Shown piece after piece: positions 21,864 to 23,532 of a stretch of 23,532 nucleotides of DNA (the stretch's first letter is position 1; the number at the start of each line of letters is the position of its first letter). The position numbers were made by a program, and so were the translations under genes. Source of the stretch: JBEBGV01 sp040081265 (GTDB lineage: Bacteria; Acidobacteriota; Vicinamibacteria; Vicinamibacterales; UBA2999). The notes under the pieces are model-generated. The model was not told the DNA's origin, searched no databases, and saw nothing but the letters and a program-made list of their open reading frames with translations. Where the stretch lies: positions 1 through 23,532 of the forward strand of contig JBEBGV010000068.1 of NCBI GenBank assembly GCA_040081265.1, written 5' to 3'.

Positions 21864-22597
21864 TCATCTACGGCATCAACCCGGTCCTCGAAGCGCTGCG
21901 CAGCGGGCGCGTGAAAGAAGTGCGCCTGGCCTCGCGCACCAGCGAGCGTCATCAGCAGGTGCTTGCCGCCGCACGCGACGCGCGCGTTGCCGTGCGGAAC
22001 AGCAGTCTCGAGGAAATTGACCGCGAGGCGCGGGGGGGCGTACACCAGGGCGTGGCGGCGACCGTAGACGACGCCCGGGTCTATTCGGTCGAGGAACTCG
22101 TGCAGGCTGCCGACGGTCCCGCCCTCATTGTCGTTCTCGACGGGATCGAGGACCCGCACAACCTGGGTGCGATTCTTCGGACCGTTGATGCGGCCGGCGC
22201 CCACGGTGTCGTGATCCAGTCGAGACGATCGGCGGCGCTGTCGGGGGCCACCGCCAAGGCATCGGCCGGGGCCCTGGCCCATGTCCGGGTCGCCGAGGTC
22301 GTCAACATCGCCCGGGCGATCGAGGAACTCAAGGGGCTCGGGGTCTGGTCGGTGGGCCTGGCCGGGGAGGCCGAGGCGGCCTACAACACGATCGACCTGA
22401 CGGGACCCACGGCGATCGTCGTCGGGGCAGAGGGCGCAGGGCTGCGTCGGCTGGTCCGGGAATCCTGTGATTTTCTCGCGAAAATTCCCATGAACGGGCG
22501 GCTTAGCAGCCTCAATGTCTCTGTGGCGACAGGGGTCGCGCTGTTCGAGGCGGTACGCCAGAGAGGGGTGGGTCGGCCCCCCTCGTCCCCTCGGTGA
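21860..22597 (+). CDS. rlmB: 23S rRNA (guanosine-2'-O)-methyltransferase, SpoU family
   Basis: This 245-aa SPOUT methyltransferase resembles RlmB/TrmH, which methylates a ribose in 23S rRNA using S-adenosylmethionine. The N-terminal substrate-binding domain starts IIYGINPVLEALRSGRVKEVRLA. The knotted catalytic domain has LDGIEDPHNLGAILRTVDAAG (motif 1), VVGAEGAGLRRLV (motif 2) and IPMNGRLSSLNVSVATGVALFE (motif 3). The GTG start overlaps the gltX stop. Bacillus yacO occupies the same place near gltX. The exact target nucleotide is inferred from the family; another SpoU paralogue role is possible. Confidence 0.9.
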   Translation: MIIYGINPVLEALRSGRVKEVRLASRTSERHQQVLAAARDARVAVRNSSLEEIDREARGGVHQGVAATVDDARVYSVEELVQAADGPALIVVLDGIEDPHNLGAILRTVDAAGAHGVVIQSRRSAALSGATAKASAGALAHVRVAEVVNIARAIEELKGLGVWSVGLAGEAEAAYNTIDLTGPTAIVVGAEGAGLRRLVRESCDFLAKIPMNGRLSSLNVSVATGVALFEAVRQRGVGRPPSSPR

Positions 22598-22620
22598 GAG
22601 TGCCTCGACATCTGCCGCCA

Positions 22621-22650
22621 TTGCACCTGTGGCACGCGAAGTGCTACTAT
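22621..22650 (+). promoter_or_regulatory. Putative promoter of tRNA-tuf operon
   Basis: TTGCAC (22621-22626) and TACTAT (22645-22650) are 18 bp apart, 15 nt upstream of the first tRNA. It probably drives the four tRNA genes and, with read-through, tuf. Confidence 0.55.
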
Positions 22651-22664
22651 GTGCTCTTTGTCTG

Positions 22665-22741
22665 GCTGGCGTAGCTCAGTCCGGTAGAGCAGCTGATTTG
22701 TAATCAGCCGGTCGGGGGTTCAAATCCCTCCGCCAGCTCCA
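22665..22741 (+). tRNA. tRNA-Thr (TGT)
   Basis: The acceptor GCTGGCG pairs with CGCCAGC, the anticodon stem GCTGA/TCAGC holds loop TTTGTAA (anticodon TGT), the T arm is GAGGG-type with TTCAAAT, and CCA is encoded. It reads ACA and is the first gene of the tRNA cluster. Confidence 0.97.
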
Positions 22742-22912
22742 CTGAACGGGTTGGCGCATGCCCGACTCACGGGGGGGCGGCGAGTCTTCGGGAAGTCAAA
22801 ACACACAGGCAACCCACACATACAAAACAAGCGGTCGGATGGTGCAGCGTGTCGCGGTGTCGAGCGGAGAACGCTCCACGGACAAGCCCACCGACTGTGA
22901 AGCGCTGAATTC
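22742..22912 (+). other. Inter-tRNA spacer without recognisable gene
   Basis: The 171 bp between tRNA-Thr and tRNA-Tyr hold no convincing ORF. A small hairpin GAGCG-gagaa-CGCTC (22862-22876) and an A-rich stretch near 22800-22830 are visible. The stretch is probably removed during tRNA processing. Confidence 0.5.
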
Positions 22913-22999
22913 GGGGAGGTGGCGGAGCGGTCAATCGCAGCAGACTGTAAATCTGCCGCCCTAGCGGCTACGGAGGTTCGAACCCTCCCCTCCCCACCA
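22913..22999 (+). tRNA. tRNA-Tyr (GTA)
   Basis: The acceptor GGGGAGG pairs with CCTCCCC. The anticodon stem GCAGA/TCTGC holds loop CTGTAAA (anticodon GTA). A long variable arm (class II) follows, then the T arm GGAGG-TTCGAAC-CCTCC and an encoded CCA. It reads TAC and TAT. Confidence 0.97.
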
Positions 23000-23039
23000 T
23001 AGTCGGAGCTGGCGGAAGACGTGCGGAGGCAACAAAGAG

Positions 23040-23114
23040 GCGGGAGTAACTCAGTGGTAGAGTCACAGCCTTCCAAGCTGTTGGTCGCGGGTTCGATCCC
23101 CGTCTCCCGCTCCA
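23040..23114 (+). tRNA. tRNA-Gly (TCC)
   Basis: The acceptor GCGGGAG pairs with CTCCCGC. The anticodon stem ACAGC/GCTGT holds loop CTTCCAA (anticodon TCC). The T arm contains GTTCGATCC and CCA is encoded. It reads GGA, and possibly GGG. Confidence 0.97.
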
Positions 23115-23130
23115 ATCTCGGTTCGCTTTG

Positions 23131-23161
23131 CGAGCGTCGGTTGGCAGGCCAGTGATAGTTG
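23131..23161 (+). repeat. Spacer repeat, copy 1 (after tRNA-Gly)
   Basis: These 31 bp match the spacer after tRNA-Thr(GGT) at 23297-23328 with about five substitutions and one single-base gap (shared CGAGC, TCGG, TTGGCA, GCCAG, GTTG blocks). The similarity lies outside the tRNA genes. Confidence 0.65.
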
Positions 23162-23171
23162 CTTTGCGTCG

Positions 23172-23189
23172 GCCGAGCTGTCGGCCGGA
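23172..23189 (+). other. Hairpin before tRNA-Thr (GGT)
   Basis: CGGCCGA and TCGGCCG pair perfectly around a 4-nt loop, inside a weaker outer stem (GCTTTGCG at 23161-23168 with CGCGAAGC at 23193-23200). It lies just before the tRNA and may guide processing. Confidence 0.4.
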
Positions 23190-23204
23190 GCGCGAAGCGC
23201 GAAG

Positions 23205-23279
<75 letters not shown>

Positions 23280-23280
<1 letters not shown>

Positions 23281-23327
23281 ACCTTCGCTCGCTACACGAG
23301 CTTCGGGTTGGCAAGCCAGCGAAGGTT
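23280..23327 (+). repeat. Spacer repeat copy 2 and hairpin in tuf leader
   Basis: A perfect 10-bp inverted repeat (AACCTTCGCT 23280-23289, starting on the last base of the tRNA CCA, with AGCGAAGGTT 23318-23327) encloses a smaller stem GCTCG/CGAGC. The right half (23297-23328) is homologous to the spacer after tRNA-Gly. Confidence 0.55.
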
Positions 23328-23358
23328 GTCCGCCAACACGCGCGGCGCGGCGGCGGAC
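23328..23358 (+). other. Second hairpin in tuf leader
   Basis: GTCCGCC (23328-23334) pairs perfectly with GGCGGAC (23352-23358) directly after the previous inverted repeat. No T-run follows closely, so it is not a standard terminator. Two stacked hairpins thus precede tuf. Confidence 0.4.
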
Positions 23359-23403
23359 GGGTAAACGGGAACTGAGTTTTTCATTAGCGGGTCACAGACG
23401 CAT

Positions 23404-23532
23404 ATGGCGAAAGAAAAATTTGATCGTTCGAAGCCGCACGTGAACGTGGGGACGATCGGGCACATCGACCACGGGAAGACGACGCTGACGGCGGCGCTGA
23501 CGAAAGTGGCGGCCGACAAGGGTTGGGCGAAG
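23404..23532 (+). CDS. tuf: Elongation factor Tu (partial, 5' end)
   Basis: The first 43 codons are present and the gene runs off the window edge. The protein begins MAKEKFDRSKPHVNVGTIG, then the G1 P-loop GHIDHGKTTLTAALTKV. EF-Tu carries aminoacyl-tRNA to the ribosome with GTP. G1 is GHVDHGKT in most EF-Tu proteins; Ile for Val is a known conservative variant. No strong ribosome site precedes the ATG at 23404. Its place after a tRNA-Thr/Tyr/Gly/Thr cluster is a widespread bacterial arrangement. Confidence 0.97.
   Translation, partial: MAKEKFDRSKPHVNVGTIGHIDHGKTTLTAALTKVAADKGWAK

Noticed and set aside
22515..22703. 62-aa plus-strand open frame ending GVAQSGRAADL
   Set aside because: The ending is the sense reading of a tRNA 5' half; the rest overlaps rlmB in another frame.
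22720..23115. 131-aa minus-strand open frame across tRNA-Tyr and tRNA-Gly (contains ETGIEPAT and GRVRTSVAARAADL)
   Set aside because: This is the well-known false protein that arises by reading antisense through tRNA genes. It spans real tRNAs and has no ribosome site or family.

Overview
The window is a GC-rich, gene-dense chromosomal segment of a Gram-negative bacterium. It encodes an LPS-type heptose pathway, an outer-membrane-type lipoprotein, the MEP isoprenoid pathway, and tRNA genes with CCA encoded. The gene content, the ispDF fusion and the gene order fit an acidobacterial genome (Vicinamibacteria-like) or a relative. That placement is an inference from gene recognition, not from a search.

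Layout. (1) 25-1497, minus strand: an HU-type DNA-binding protein, then an azlC-azlD branched-chain amino-acid exporter pair. (2) 1591-2169, plus: a MOSC-domain protein, divergent from azlC across an intergenic region that holds a 17-bp near-perfect palindrome. (3) 2206-5002, minus: a Trm112-like small protein, a GT9 heptosyltransferase, a heptose-7-phosphate kinase (RfaE domain I only) and an EVE-domain protein. (4) 5059-10739, plus: TPR protein, LolB-like lipoprotein, ispE, tRNA-Gln, prs, rplY/ctc and pth. This order matches the TPR-lolB-ispE-prs-rplY-pth block known from Pseudomonas and partly from Geobacter. (5) 10782-14017, plus: rpsF, rpsR, rplI, a peroxiredoxin, a strong intrinsic terminator, then dnaB. 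(6) 14034-16569, plus: alr and radA. (7) 16663-22597, plus: PIN-TRAM membrane protein (YacL type), plsC, a free-standing B3/B4 domain protein, an ispDF fusion, gltX and rlmB. This resembles the Bacillus radA-yacL-ispD-ispF-gltX-yacO region. (8) 22665-23532, plus: tRNA-Thr(TGT), tRNA-Tyr(GTA), tRNA-Gly(TCC), tRNA-Thr(GGT), then the start of tuf, cut by the window edge.

Most genes are packed with 1-4 nt stop/start overlaps (ATGA, GTGA, TGATG), which implies translational coupling in long operons. The functions are housekeeping: translation, replication and repair, isoprenoid and nucleotide precursors, and envelope assembly. I see no CRISPR array, insertion sequence, phage gene, toxin-antitoxin pair or biosynthetic cluster, and no convincing novel system. 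The points most worth a second look are small: the palindrome between azlC and the MOSC gene, an inverted repeat over the yacL-type promoter, a recurring -10-like hexamer placed for leaderless or short-leader transcripts, homologous structured spacers between tRNA genes before tuf, a candidate ribosomal-protein leader before rpsF, and the uncharacterised B3/B4 gene.
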